The position numbers were made by a program, and so were the translations under genes. Under the pieces are notes generated by a model, which searched no databases, was not told the DNA's origin, and saw nothing but the letters and a program-made list of their open reading frames with translations. A stretch of DNA of 64,000 nucleotides from Malurus cyaneus samueli (taxonomy: Eukaryota > Chordata > Aves > Passeriformes > Maluridae): contig CM019220.1 of assembly GCA_009741485.1 (NCBI GenBank), positions 1,041,781 through 1,105,780 of the forward strand. Reading direction: 5' to 3'. This document shows, one piece after another, positions 36,836 through 48,753 of this stretch. Position 1 is the first letter of the stretch; the number at the start of each line of letters is the position of its first letter.

Positions 36836-39319
36836 ACAGGAATTCTCCATATTGTGGAAAAAAACGCGCATTGCTTTTTCTCTGAACACCTCCAGCTGTC
36901 TGGGGCTCGGAGCTGGGAGGCAAAACAACCTAACAGATAATTTAACTGTTGAAAATAGTTAGGATGGAAATTTAAGAACCCAACAGACAATTGAACAATC
37001 AAAAATAGTTCACTAGGAACTATCAAGCTTCTTTAGATCGTCCGGCCTTCCAACTTCTCTTCTTACGGATTTTGCTTTATTTTGGTTATTTTTTTTTTTC
37101 TGTGTGGTTTGATTCTCAGCGGCCTGGATCACCAGCCATTCCCATTTTTTGGTGATAGCCAAAACTCCCAAGCACATGGCTCCCGAGCCGTATTCCTGTG
37201 TGTTGTTGTTTATTTTTATCGCGGGGCGTGGGAGGTTCGGTGCCATCGCTTTGATGAACCCTTTTCCTGTCGCCGGGAACGCCGCCGTGGCTTTTTGGGA
37301 AGCCTCTGAGAGAGGATGAGGAGGCAGCTGAGTGGGAGGGTGTCCTCAAATGTAAAGAGACGTCAAAGCTGTTTGTGAAAAACACGGTGTAGGGGTGTCT
37401 GGAAGGCGCGTCTGCCCCGGCTGGGAGCAGAGAGGGGGGAAAAAAAAAGCAAAATTGAGATTTGGGAGCTTGGGTCGGGGGGGGAAAAAAAAGCTGAGGA
37501 GGAAATCAGGTGATTTGTGGTTTTAAAAAGGATGGATTCATGCTGGGGTTTGAGTTTAAGAAGTAAAGGATATTTGTTGTGCACCTATCCTTGGAAGATC
37601 TGAAGGAATCCCAAGGGAGGGAAGAGGAAGGAGGAAATCTGGAAGAGAGAGGGAAGGGATGCCAGAGAGTGATGGAAAAGCAGCACCAGAGAACTCTGCA
37701 AAAAAAGGAGGGAGAAGGAGATGAAACAAGGAAAAAAATGAGATATAAAAAGAAAAAAATCAGAAAAAAGGATGGAAAAAGAGAAAGGGCATCAATGGGA
37801 GCATCAGACATTTTTAAGATGACAAAGGGGAGCTACAGGTTTGTACCATTAGGGGAAAGAAGAGGAGAGCAAAATGTTGAGGGAATGTGCAAGGAAGAAA
37901 GAAAAGAGGGATCATCATGAGGATTAGGACAGGGGCTGGAATGGGACGCAGCCAGTGGAGAAATAGGATTGTGTGAGGAGAAAAAGTAAAAATCTCTCTT
38001 TGTCTTGGCTTCAGAGAGACTGCCCAGGATTAGTTCAGCTCCAGACAACTGCTCTAGACAGTGGAAGTTTGATTTGGCTCACAAAGAGTCTCCAGTTCTG
38101 ATCAGCCTTTGCTGTTCTTGCAGCTTTTAAAGGGAAATAAAGGATAAAATCCTAGGTCTGCTTAAAACCCTTCATCTGGATCCCGCCTGGGTCTTTATTC
38201 CTCTTCACACAGATCCATGAAGGTGAATTGTACAAACACAGAAATCCTTCCTTGGGAGAGATGGAAATGTCAAATTTGACATGGTATCAACAATCCTCTT
38301 ATTTGTGAGAACATGGAGAAAAAAGAATTCAATTGATATCTGGATTTATCCAAGCAGATAGATCAGTTCATGAATCTGTGTCCTGATGTAAGTACGTGTT
38401 TTACAACTGTCTAGAAAAGTGTCATCGCTCATATTAACAAATAAATGAAAAAATTTGCTAAAAATGTAAAATTACTTTAAAAAAGAAAAGACTTCCCGTA
38501 GCCAAATTTGTTTTTGATTGAAAGCATTATCCAGAAAAAGTTACCTGAGATTTTGAATTCCAGAGAAAATTGCGATTTAAATTCAGAAAACCATCAAATG
38601 AATAATTTTAACAGATTCTCAGCTCTTCTTAAACAGATGACTGTGTGTTTGCAACTGAATGTTTGATAAATGAAAAGAGACAAAATGTTCTACTTTTCAG
38701 CACATTTTTCCCCACAGCTGGTGCACAGGCTGAGACTCAGTGTATGTTGCTTTAGCCGTGATTTTTCAACTTGAGGTTTACTATATTTAGCTCCACATAT
38801 ATTTAGAATTGATGGAAGTAAATTTTGTTAACTTTGGTGCTGAGCTGGACTTTGGGCCAGCTGAAAAATATCAGGAGTGCTCTTTAATTCCGTGATGCTG
38901 AGAATTTGCAGCTCCAGGGATCCCATCCGAACCCCTGAGAGGTTTTATATATTTGCACCAGAAGGAATGTGGCTGTTTATTAAGATTGTGCATATTTGAG
39001 GAGTATCTGGGAAAAATAACAATACCTGGGGGTTTGCTGAAGCATTTTTAACTGCAGTCAATGTGTGAGAAAGGGTTTTATTTGGCAGAAACCTTGGGTT
39101 TGTATTTTCCTAAAGGGGTGTTTGCCTGAGGGGTGTGATAATAAAAGGCAATTCCATATTCCCACTCCTGGTCAGGAGTTGGGATGGTGCTCACACACTT
39201 TCTGGAACATTCCATGAGGAATTCCCAGCATGCTTCATCCCGTGTGGATGCTTTACACATTCCCTGTTGAGCATATCCTTGATTTTTACAGCAATAATTC
39301 TTCACCACATTCTGCTGAG
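36836..39319. other. Non-coding stretch with a polypurine segment
   Basis: Nothing gene-like is supported except weak open frames. A minus-strand frame at 39,078-39,308 has fairly protein-like composition but no good splice borders. The polypurine segment is listed separately. Confidence 0.5.
37585..37800. repeat. Polypurine (GA-rich) tract
   Basis: About 215 bp strongly enriched in A and G on the plus strand, with repeated GGAGG, GAAGG and GGAAAAA blocks and few pyrimidines. It is not a perfect microsatellite. Such tracts can form triplex DNA or R-loops and are hard to sequence. The frames seen here (K/E/R-rich on plus, S/F/L-rich on minus) come from composition. Confidence 0.75.
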
Positions 39320-39485
39320 AACTTTGGGGCTGGGCAGAAGTTTTTCAAGCAAATGGGACAAAATTCAAGTGTTAAAAAAATGAGCAAAGGCTCAAAAAAC
39401 GAGAGGAATTTTGACCTGGTGGTATCCACTTGAAAGTTGGACATAATGGTCTTGGATATTTTTTTCAGCCTTAATGACTGGAAGA
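39320..39485 (+). mobile_element. Old CR1 3' end (tentative)
   Basis: A degenerate plus-strand match to a CR1 end: TTGAAAGTTGGACATAATGG, TCTTGGATATTTTTTTCAGC and CCTTAATGACTGGAAGA. Divergence is high, so the family call is tentative. Confidence 0.5.
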
Positions 39486-39894
39486 TTTCTATCAGAACAC
39501 TGACAGTGCTTTAGTTCTGGTGTTGATATTGGTAACTCCTCCTACTTTGATAAATCCTGTGCAAGTTCCAGTTTAGGAAAATGTGATGCTAAAGCTGTTG
39601 AATAAAAATGCAGTTTGAGTGATTATAAAACAACCAGCTCAAGGCTCTCCCCGAGCAAATCGAAGCACCAAAGTTAATTTTGTTGTTATTTAGAGCAGCA
39701 ATTCTTTCAGATCAGCAAAAACACAGTTCTCAGCCACTCCAGATAAATAACAATCAGGAGAAAAGGAGGGTTTTATTTATTCCAGATGGATTATATCAGC
39801 GCAAGCTGTGAAGAGGGGAGATTGCAGGCTCGGGAGCAAAGGTTGGAATATCCCCCTGGGCTCTATCAGCATTTCCTGCAGGTTCCTGCCTTTC

Positions 39895-40110
39895 TTCTCC
39901 AGGGAACAGGGGACAGGACAAAGGAAACAGCCTCAAGGTGCACCAGGAGAGGCTCAGGTTGGAAATCAGGGACAATTTCTCTGCAGAACGAGTGGTTAAA
40001 CACTATTTTATGGTTTATTTGCCATGGTGGTATCCAGCTGATGCTTGCATTTAATGACCTTGGAGGTCTTTTCCATCCTTAGTGATTCCATAATTCCATG
40101 ATTCTGTGGC
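39895..40110 (+). mobile_element. CR1 3' fragment
   Basis: Plus-strand CR1: ACAGCCTCAAGGTGCACCAG, GGCTCAGGTTGGAAATCAGG, CCTTGGAGGTCTTTTCCATC and a tail ATTCCATAATTCCATGATTC, the CR1 8 bp-type terminal repeat. Confidence 0.88.
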
Positions 40111-43100
40111 TCTCCTCAGTGATCTCAGCCTGGCAAACTCTTGCTGTGCTGAAGGAGTGAATGAAGGTGGCAAAGATTTGCAAATGAATTTATTTGGCGA
40201 TGCCAGCAATAATCCTCTGGGTTTACTCTGAAATGAAATCCCTCCAGTGAGACATTGCTTTCACCCAGTGCAAATATTTAGGATTTGTAAGGAATATGAT
40301 ATCCAAGGGAGGATCAGACTTCTCTGGTCAGCGTGGAAAAGGAGAGACATCTGAGAGTGGGAGATTGGGGGATTGGGTTTGCTTAGGAGAACAGAGAGAC
40401 TCCGGCCTTACAAAACCACCCCAAATCCTTCAGAAGCCCAGCTTTTGTTCAGACTTTCATTAGAGTGAGTCCCTAAAGCTCTGTGGGATGACAAAAATGT
40501 GCAGAAGTGGAGGGTGTCTGGACAGGCCTTTTGGACCGTGACATTTCGGTCCAGTTTTGGGGCTGCTGATCCTGGAATTCTGTATTCTGGAATTCTGTAT
40601 TCCTCGACCAAAGAGGAGCCAAATCTTGCCTTGCTGATGGATGGGTGCTCCTGGGAGAGGCACAAATCCCCTGCCCTTGGAATTCCAGCTGCCTCCCAGC
40701 CATGGGATTGTCCATCAGCACCCTCCAGCACCAGTCTGGGATGTGGAAAAGGAGAGGGAAAGCTGAGTTTGGTGACAACTCACTGAGGACCAAAGGAGTT
40801 TGAGGGGTCTCCATCCTCTCAGAGCCACCACAGCTCAGGATTTATTTGGAATTAATCCCACTCAGGTTTGAGGGTAGGCAGGGAGGATCCATCTGGTGAT
40901 TTTACATCTTACAGACCACAGAAGGGACTCAGCTGACAGCTTTTATTGCTCTGTTGTCTCAAAATTCAAAAACATTAAAAGTTTTTCATTAGGGGGAAAT
41001 CGTGATCAGGAAACAGCCCAGACTACGAATCCATATGAAGGGCAATTACTGCCCAGTTTGGTGATGTATTGAGCACCAGTCCAATTTTACATTTTACATT
41101 TTATAAAAATAAATTTCTTTGTGATTAAAGCATCGAGTGTTGTGTCTCAGGCTCACAGGAAGCAGGAACTGAACGAGTTCACTTTAAACTCATCCAACTC
41201 ACCCACGACTGCCAAGAGGAGTTTGAAGCTCTTGAGCCAGGTTTGAACTTACATCTTGGTAAATTTGGGTAAAAAAACAGACAGGAATCCTAATTCACAG
41301 ATTCCTTCTCAATCTGAAAGTAAAAATAATTCCTCCATCCCCACCCTATGCAATACTTGGTTTGATTAGTGCCACTTGTTTATTCCTGCAATTCATTCAT
41401 ATGTTGCTTTTTAAAAAAAAATATAAATTGACCAGGAATAGAAGTATTCCCAGTGTGGTTTGTGTTTTAAAATTATTTAATGTAGAAATGCAACAATATT
41501 ATAAAAGTTGATAAAATGACTTTACTTTTGCACCATGTCTATGTGTAATGGATCAGTGGAGGTACTAAAAGCAATTTGGAATGTAATATAGACCCTGCCA
41601 AATTAAGAGGTCAGGGAAAGTGTCTGTCAGGAGTTAAAAGCATCCAGCCTTTCGCCAAAACCAGCTCTACTTTTAATAAAAAACAATTCATTTGCATAAA
41701 TGGAAGGAAATTGGACAAGGTCTTTTAAAATTTTTTTAAACCCTACAATCTTGCTTACTAAAACCAGTTATTAAAACTTTAGAAACTGCAAACTGAAAAT
41801 AAATGAGCTGAGTCCTGCTGTAGATGAGCATGTGGACAAAAGGATGCTTTGTGCTCTTTTCGCATTTTTTTCCCTGGGAAATGAATGTAAATTTTTCAGC
41901 CACCAGACTTGGAGTAAAGGTGTTGGCCAGAGGTTTGTATATTTTCTTATTCATATTTTCCTGGTGAAAGTTACATGTTTCAAGCTTTAAATCTATTTAA
42001 TTCATATATTTTTCTTTCTTTTTTTCCCCCCCCCCCCCCTGGGAAAATGGTGGATTTAGGCTTAAAACATGATAAATCCCAGAGCAGCATCCCTGAGGAA
42101 GGAGAGCTGGGAAGGTCCCTGTTGAAAATGTGACCCCCAATCAGCCCATTGACTCTTTTGTTTGAAAAAAAAAAATCAAAATATTTAAAAATATTTTCTC
42201 AATCTTGCCCCAGAGCTGGAGGACTCCAGGACTGCTCCAGTTTGCTGAACCTGACAGGACAGAAATTTTATTTTATCTTTTCTTCACCTGCTTGAAGCTG
42301 GCTCTGGAAAATTGCTTTGAGGAATGAGCACTTAAGACATACCTTGTTTTTTAGTGACCCAAGACACAGGCACATCTCAACTATAATAATTTCATACTTT
42401 CCATTTCTACTCTGCTGAAATTCCAGGAAACCTGAAGTTTTAGCAGGACATTAATGTCGCTTCTTGCTTTTTCTTTTCCTTCCCTTTCCCTCCTGGAACA
42501 AGGGTGGAAAATTAAATCAACAAAAAGCTTTGGCCAGTCTGGCTCTGGCTCCTGCTCTGTGTTGCAGACTCATGTCAGACAGTGGCTTTAAAGCCATAAT
42601 CGAGCAATTCCAGTTATTTTAAAGTTTTATTTAAAGGCCCAGAAAGGTGATGTGGCACAGCTGAGTTTTGCTCTCAGCTATGGAGTTTCTGAATTCAATT
42701 CCTGCCTTTTCCATTCCTGTTTTGGTAGATTTAGGACTAAGGAATACAATTTTCCATGTTGACTATGAAGGAAATGTGTGGCTGGTGCCTCCCAAGCTGT
42801 GGTTAGGGGGTGCTGGCTCTGTAGGAAAATCAGTATTTGGATGTTTCTGGCTAATTTCTTCTCAACTCCTAAAATTCTTCCTTGCTGACAGTTTAAAAAC
42901 TTGCTTTCTGTAATTTGTGTCATCACCGAGGCTCATGTTTGGATTCTGTGCTAAATCCAGGAGCTGGATTTGTGTTCCTAAAGCAGGAATGACATTTGTG
43001 TTGAATGAGGCTGGAGCCGAACGCGTTGTGATCCCATTTGGGACCCTCCAAAAAGCTACAGGGCTGAATTTCAAAATTAATTTCAAAATTAAAGCATTTT

Positions 43101-43429
43101 TTTGGGCTAGAGACTGTCAAAAATGGCTCTGTCCGTGATATCCAGCATCAGTCTGACGAAATGAGACTATAAATTCTGTCGGTGGGAAGCGAAAACTCAG
43201 GGAATGGGACTGGCAGCATCTTCCACGCTGCCAGGTGATAAAAATTTCTCAACTCCAGCCCCACTGGAATGAGAAATCTTTGGGAATTGGACCAGGTTCC
43301 TGCAAGCACTTACATTATCAGGAAGTATAAATAGTTTATTTATTTATTCACAGGGCAGCTCCCAGCTTCTTGCAGCAGGTTTTTGATGGGTGCTTGAGCC
43401 TCCTCAATCCACTCAGAATCCCAAATCGT
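40111..43429. other. Non-coding stretch, few features
   Basis: It contains a 15 bp tandem duplication at 40,572-40,601 (CTGGAATTCTGTATT twice), a C14 run at 42,026-42,039 and a 12 bp tandem repeat at 43,067-43,090 (AATTTCAAAATT twice). No gene or mobile element is recognised. Confidence 0.6.
42026..42039. repeat. Poly-C run (C14)
   Basis: Fourteen C directly after a T run. Length is likely to be unreliable in any sequencing platform. Confidence 0.9.
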
Positions 43430-43690
43430 TCTTTTGCACGAGGGCTCGACGGCGAAAGCGCCGTAATTTAATTTACACGACGCCTCTGAAACAATGATGT
43501 TTGTTTTTTTAAATGAATATTTTATATGTTGTGTTTAATTAAAATAAAAGTCTGCTACTGATCTAGGAGACGCAAAACAGACTCGAGCTCGTATTTATGA
43601 AGTGTAACAATATTGGCAAGGAACAACTTATCTTGTTTATGAGACATTCCTCCCATTACTGCTCCAGATTGCAGACGTTTTATTGCAGAG
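43430..43690. promoter_or_regulatory. Candidate conserved non-coding block
   Basis: A repeat-free block mixing a CpG cluster (GGCTCGACGGCGAAAGCGCC, ACACGACGCC) with AT-rich homeodomain-type sequence (TGTTTAATTAAAATAAAAG) and GACTCGAGCTCGTATTTATG. The concentration of CpG in AT-rich DNA suggests selective retention. Regulatory role is inferred. Confidence 0.35.
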
Positions 43691-43875
43691 CTTTCCATGG
43701 TTTACAATTCAACAAATGGAGCGAAACTGTCAGCATGGAAATAAGGCTGGAAATGTAGGTTTGGAGGAGCTGGGCTTTGGAAGGGAGTATTTACAGATCA
43801 CAAGGGTTTCCAGCATTTCGGGGGATTTCTGGGGTTTGAATCCCTGTCGCGGCAGAGCAGCCCTGGGGAGAGCTT

Positions 43876-44265
43876 TGGGGATCATGGAATTGTTCAGGCT
43901 GGAAAAACCCTCCCAGACCATCGAGTGTGACCATTCCCAGCACTGCCAAGGCCACCACTGTTCCCTGTCCCCAAGGGCCACATCCTCTGAAATCCCTGCA
44001 GGGATGGGGATCCACCACTGCCCTGCGCAGCTGGGACCGGGCTGAGGTGACTCTTTCCAGTTAGAATTTTTTCCCAATATCCAAACTAAACCTCCCCTGG
44101 CCCAGTCTGAGGCCGTTCCCTCTCTCCTCCTGTCCCTGTTCTTGGAGCAGATCCCAAATCCCCCCCTGCCCCTCCTGTCAGGGAGTTGTGCAGAGCCACA
44201 AGGTCCCCCCGATCCCCCTTTTCTCCAGGCTGAGCCCCTTTCCCAGCTCCCTCTGCCCCTGATCA
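43876..44265 (-). mobile_element. CR1 LINE 3' fragment, long
   Basis: Minus-strand CR1: ATCATGGAATTGTTCAGGCT, GCCAAGGCCACCACTG, CCTCCCCTGGCCCAGTCTGAG and CTCCAGGCTGAGCCCC. The last corresponds to the ORF2 region encoding the conserved GL-SLEK-type motif. Confidence 0.9.
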
Positions 44266-44324
44266 TCACACCTGAGCTCTTCCAAAAACAGCAGGGAAAG
44301 AGGTGAATTTTATTTCCATTACAA

Positions 44325-44560
44325 CACATTTCAGCCTGGCTTTGAACCCTTCCAGGGCTCCAGGGGCAGCCACAGCTTCTCTGGGCACCCTGTGCCAGGA
44401 CCTCCCCACCCTCCCAGCCAGGAATTCCCAATTCCCAATTTCCCATCCATCCCTGCCCTCTGTCACTGTGAATTCTTTCCCCCTTGTCCTGTCATTGCAT
44501 TCCTTTGTAAAAAGCCCCTCTCCAGCTCTTTTGTTGGCTCCTTTCAGATCCTGAACTACT
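44325..44560 (-). mobile_element. Second CR1 fragment
   Basis: Minus-strand CR1 of the 1,305 subfamily type: TTCAGCCTGGCTTTGAACCC, GGCAGCCACAGCTTCTCTGG, CCCAATTCCCAATTTCCCAT and CCCTCTCCAGCTCTT. It lies just beyond the previous CR1, so two separate insertions are side by side in the same orientation. Confidence 0.85.
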
Positions 44561-46039
44561 TTGCTCTAATTAATGAAAGCACACCCAGATCAAAGCCCAG
44601 CCCAAAACTTTTATATTTTCCATAGGTAGCCATGGAATTGCACATCTTTCCAGGATCCTCATTAGCGTGGAGGATCTCAATAACATTAATAATAATAGCA
44701 CTGCGAGCTGCACGCTCTGCTGGCGGAAGATGTAATTAATTAAAGCGAAGCCCTCGAGATGCCAGCAGATCTTTCCCATTTTTCATGTGAGAAAAGGGGA
44801 GGTGAGCAGAGGTGTGGATATTTCATGCTCATGCCAGAGATATTGGAAAAATTGATGGAAATTCATGGCATTGTCCTTCCAGACAGGGCACAGAGCAGGA
44901 ATTAACTCAAACCCTTGGTGGTGAAACCACTCAGCTCGTTCTGATTTTAATAAGAAAATTGTTTTTTTTTTTCCTTCACATCCACATTTATTCAATGGAC
45001 ACACAAAAAACAGGAGCACAATCACAAAAGTTCAGCTACCAAGAGGCACAAACCCCAGAGCAAGACTTGTTTTTGAGAGACCTCCTCTCTCTCTTCCCCT
45101 CTCCCTCTCATCCTGAGTGCGTTCCCCGCTGCCAGATTTCTTCCGAGGTTTTGCAGACGACTCCAAATCCAGAGATTCATTATCCTCTTACTCATTTTTT
45201 CACACAACAATATTTTGACCAGTTTAATCATCTGCATGGAGAGTGTGGAAGTCTTGGCAGCTACTTGGCATACTAAGATAGATTCCCAAAAAGACCAGAT
45301 ACGCTTCAGAAATGTTGGAGAAGAAGAGAGGAGATGTAATTTGCTTATTAATCATGCAGGAGAACAGACTGAGGAATGAATGTCTCTGCTCCTCTCTTCT
45401 TCTCTCCCTCTCCTCAAATTCTTTCTAGTCTGAATATCCCAATCACTTTAGGGATAGAAATCCCTGCATTGTTGTTCCATGAGCAGTTGGCTCCATGTTG
45501 TCTTTAGAAAAGCCAAATGAGTTCCCCAAATGTCGTGATTTGTTATTCTGTGGGGTTTTTGTGGCTTCTAATAAAGCTATGTCAGTGCTGTTTCTAAATT
45601 TATAGAATTTTAAGTTTGAACAGTGCAAGATTTAAGTGCATAAGTGATCAACAGCTTTTTAGCAAGATTCTTTTTATTTCCTTTTTTTCTTGATAAAATA
45701 GCGAATGTGCCCTCAGGCACGTTCTGTGGCCTTTGTCTTCATTGGCCACTGGTCACTGATGCTCTTTTACCATTTCATACTTTAAATTTCAAGTGTTTTT
45801 TTTTTGTTTTTTTGTTTTTTTTTTCTGAGATAAACAGGACTACTTGAGACAGTTGGATTCTTCTGGGTGGTAAATCCATGAGAAATCCAGGCTGTATTAG
45901 ACAAAGTCAAATGCCTTTTCCGTGTGAAATGGGAGGCGGTGTGAAATAACACAGCATGCACAAAGCTACTATTATGTGTTCTCTGATGTCTACACAGACA
46001 GACAAGTATCAGTGCAGAAAGTGATTATTCCAACATATT
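44561..46039. other. Non-coding stretch, no gene seen
   Basis: AT-rich around 44,640-44,740 (TTAATAATAATAGCACTGCG, GTAATTAATTAAAGCG) with isolated CpGs, which could be a further conserved element. T-rich tract at about 45,797-45,823. Open frames lack domains. Confidence 0.5.
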
Positions 46040-46301
46040 TCAAATCCATATGTTTATTCCTCCTTCCTCACAAGATGGCAGCTTGCATGGGATGAAAAAA
46101 TTAAAAAACTGCAATAGGCTCATATCCGTGGCTGTGTAAAAGCAGGAAGGTTCTGGAAAAGGAGTGATTTTAATGTCGGCCTGGATGGGACTGAATCTGC
46201 TCTTCTTGCCTGAGAAATCTTCAGGTTTGGGTGTTGCAGGTTTAGAAATGTCCAGAGTGGGATTCTGGAGCAGGGAGTGACCTGCAGGATGTGGCATCCA
46301 G
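46040..46301 (-). CDS. Candidate exon of an unknown minus-strand gene (weak)
   Basis: The minus strand is open from 46,301 down to a stop at 46,040. The first in-frame Met is at 46,297, and an acceptor-like CATTTTCCAG ends just before 46,301. The translated segment looks protein-like (for example DISKPATPKPEDFSGKK and RFSPIQADIKITPFPEP) and is not CR1. Entering at 46,301 gives a one-base lead-in to the frame. A possible donor (T|GTGAGG) lies in frame near the end, otherwise the frame reads to the stop. I do not recognise the family and a chance frame remains quite possible. Confidence 0.2.
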
Positions 46302-46536
46302 CTGGAAAATGAGAAGGTTAAAAAGGAGAGGAGACATTTGCCATGACTGACAGCTGCTGTGATATTCCTGTCTTTCCAAAGAGGTTCTTATGGAGCCAGA
46401 GAGAAAAAGACAAAGCTCTGTGCTGGGATCTGCAGCCTGTCCTAGGCTGGGATTCCTAAAGCCAGTCAGGGCAGATGGAATGGGGGAATTAAGAGGGTTT
46501 TGGACATGGATGGGAGCAAAGTTCGTTTGGTAGGGG

Positions 46537-46968
46537 TGACGCCTTAGGATTTCAGTTTCTCTATTTCCATATCTCTGTAAATCCTGGATTCTTCAGTGTT
46601 TAACTCCAGACTCCACAGACAGTGCTGAGCTCCTGCTCTCCCATTTTGACACAAAACAATTCCTCTGCAGCCCCAAACTCAAGGACACCTCCCTGTGCCA
46701 GGCCCCAAGAGATGGAAACAACAGAGAATTGGGGGGATCCAACTTGGAGTCAATGACTGCATTGGCTGAGCTGCAATTGGAGGATTCAGCAAATCCCGAT
46801 GTGCAAATGGACAAAAGTGAGAAAGGGTGAAAAACCCGTGAGCCATTGGCCATTGTGGGTGTGGGACTGCCCTGAATGGCCCCAAAGACCCTGCAAAAAC
46901 AGAACTGCTCTGGATTCTCTGATTTTTTTCCAGCCTCTGGTTTAGGTAAACCCAAATTTTAGGCATCA
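46537..46968. mobile_element. Solo LTR-like element, copy 2 (inverted)
   Basis: A 432 bp element starting TGACGCC and ending GGCATCA, flanked by GGGG on both sides (46,533-46,536 and 46,969-46,972). It is the reverse complement of 30,961-31,384 over its whole length with moderate divergence; shared blocks include TTTGCACATCGGGATTTGCT on the complementary strand. Different 4 bp flanks show that the two insertions were independent. Confidence 0.75.
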
Positions 46969-46987
46969 GGGGCAGAAGAAATGTAGC

Positions 46988-47035
46988 AAATCATGTAACG
47001 GTTTGGGTTGGAGAGACCTTAAAGCCGACCTCATT
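46988..47035 (-). mobile_element. Short CR1 3' end
   Basis: Minus-strand CR1 tip: ATCATGTAACGGTTTGGGTTGG then GAGACCTTAAAG, about 48 bp, directly beside the LTR-like element. Confidence 0.7.
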
Positions 47036-48614
47036 TATGGCACTGTTAATGCCTCATTTAAATGCTGTACCCTGCTGAAAGATTCGTGGGGCCACAGAGG
47101 AGATAAAAAATTGCTCTTTGCTCTCCATTCCTTTGGGCATGATGCTTGTTTGCTTTTCCAGTGGGAAATTTCCCCCAAAACCAACTCTTCTAGTTTTAAC
47201 ACACTTCAGCACAGACATAGGGGAGAATTTTAAAGCTCGTGTTTGCTGCAAGATTTTACAAAAGAAACAATTCAGTTCCTGTGAATTTCCCAGAAATTCT
47301 TTGTTGATTATTTCTGAATATCTCACCTAGAATCCATCATCCAGTTGCAATCCTGGACCTCCTCCCAGCAGCCAGTGAGAAAATATTACTCCAAATTCTG
47401 ATAACTAACCACGGCCTCCTCTTTTTTTTTTTGGTGAATATTTATCATTTATCTTTTATTCCACTTACATTTTGTTTTGTGTGTTTGGTTTTTTTTTTTT
47501 TTTTTTCTTTTTTTCAAATAAAATTCAACTTCGTCCCCTGCTTTCAGATGTTTCTGGAATTTTTCGAGGTTCACCATCCTCTGCAGATCATGAAACAGAA
47601 AACAATGATAATTATGTTATATTACCTGAGCTTTGTGTGCTCACATTTTGTGGCTGTCACCTGCAGCACCTCTGGGGCCGATATTTATTCCCAGATCTGG
47701 GCACATTTTGGTCTGAAGGCCATTAAGTTTGTCTCTGGAAGCTTTTAGCTCTAATCTCAGCCTTTGATGGCTCAGAATGAACAGGGAGGATGGGGAGCTT
47801 TTCTTCCCTTCCCTCATTTCCACCACTTCTTGTGGCTTTATTTCCTCCCAGGCTTTATCCCGGGGCTTTTATCCCCTTCTGCTCCCTCTCCCACCTCACC
47901 TCCCTCCTGCTGATCCCACAGCTCCAGAAAACAAACCCCAGCCACAAACCCCATTTCCACTGCCTGTCCTTTGCCTGTGCCTCCTGTCAGGGTGGCTTTT
48001 TGTGACATTAAAGGCGTCGCAGGGACCTATTTTAATCCGCACTGATCCATCTGAAGACGCCTCGCTCTCACGTCGGCTGCTCCGAGCAGGAGCAAAAAAG
48101 GCTTTTACGTAGGAAAAGATTGAGCAGAAAGGTCTCAGAAGCTGGGAAAGCTGTTCTGCTTCCCTGGCACGGGGAGTCACTTCCACCAAGTTCAGCTCAG
48201 ACTCCTGGCAGCCTTTTAAGCTCAGGGTTGCTGAGCTCGGTCCCATTAAATGCGTAATTATTTACTAAAAGTACCCTTTGTCTTGTTAAGTCACAGATGC
48301 CAAGCTACAATTCCATTTGCAGCCATGATTCTGTCTCTGTGGATGTTCTGAAGTATTTGGAGAGCAGATAAACTCTTCAGGTAATTTTATTTTTGATTTT
48401 TATGTTTTAGGAAAGTAAGTGCTGACCTATCGAGTACATGACCACAAAACTGCATTTGAAGGCTGCAAAATTCAACTGCTGCAAACACAGAATATTTATT
48501 GAGGGGGAAAAAAAACACTTGAAAAGCCATTTAAATGTTTGGAAAAAGTTAAATTTGTCTCTGATGGGCTGTCCAGAATGATCCATGCTCAGGGTAATAT
48601 TTGCATCTTTATGT
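47036..48614. other. Non-coding stretch
   Basis: It contains T-rich tracts (about 47,421-47,433 and 47,489-47,513) and a small CpG-bearing segment at 47,995-48,110 (AAAGGCGTCGCAGGG, GACGCCTCGCTCTCACGTCG) that might be regulatory. No gene is recognised. Confidence 0.5.
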
Positions 48615-48700
48615 GTGTAGGAACAGGCAGAAACACTTGGAATGAGATGAGCTTTAAGGTCCCTTCAACCCAAACCATTTTTGGATCTATGATCCCAAAT
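48615..48700 (+). mobile_element. CR1 3' end
   Basis: Plus-strand CR1 terminus: GAGCTTTAAGGTCCCTTCAA, CCCAAACCATTTTTGGATC and a short tail. A TAA microsatellite starts about 10 bp further on. Confidence 0.82.
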
Positions 48701-48708
48701 GGAGACAA

Positions 48709-48710
<2 letters not shown>

Positions 48711-48749
<39 letters not shown>
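48711..48749. repeat. TAA trinucleotide microsatellite
   Basis: Thirteen perfect TAA units directly after a CR1 3' end. The poly-isoleucine run in the minus-strand frame over this site is an artefact. Confidence 0.95.

Positions 48750-48753
<4 letters not shown>

Noticed and set aside
37579..37920. Lysine- and glutamate-rich plus-strand frame resembling a charged protein
   Set aside because: It is a consequence of the polypurine tract; no start context or splice signals support it.
48711..48749. Regular repeat as a possible CRISPR-like array
   Set aside because: It is a plain TAA trinucleotide microsatellite with no spacers; the window is vertebrate DNA.
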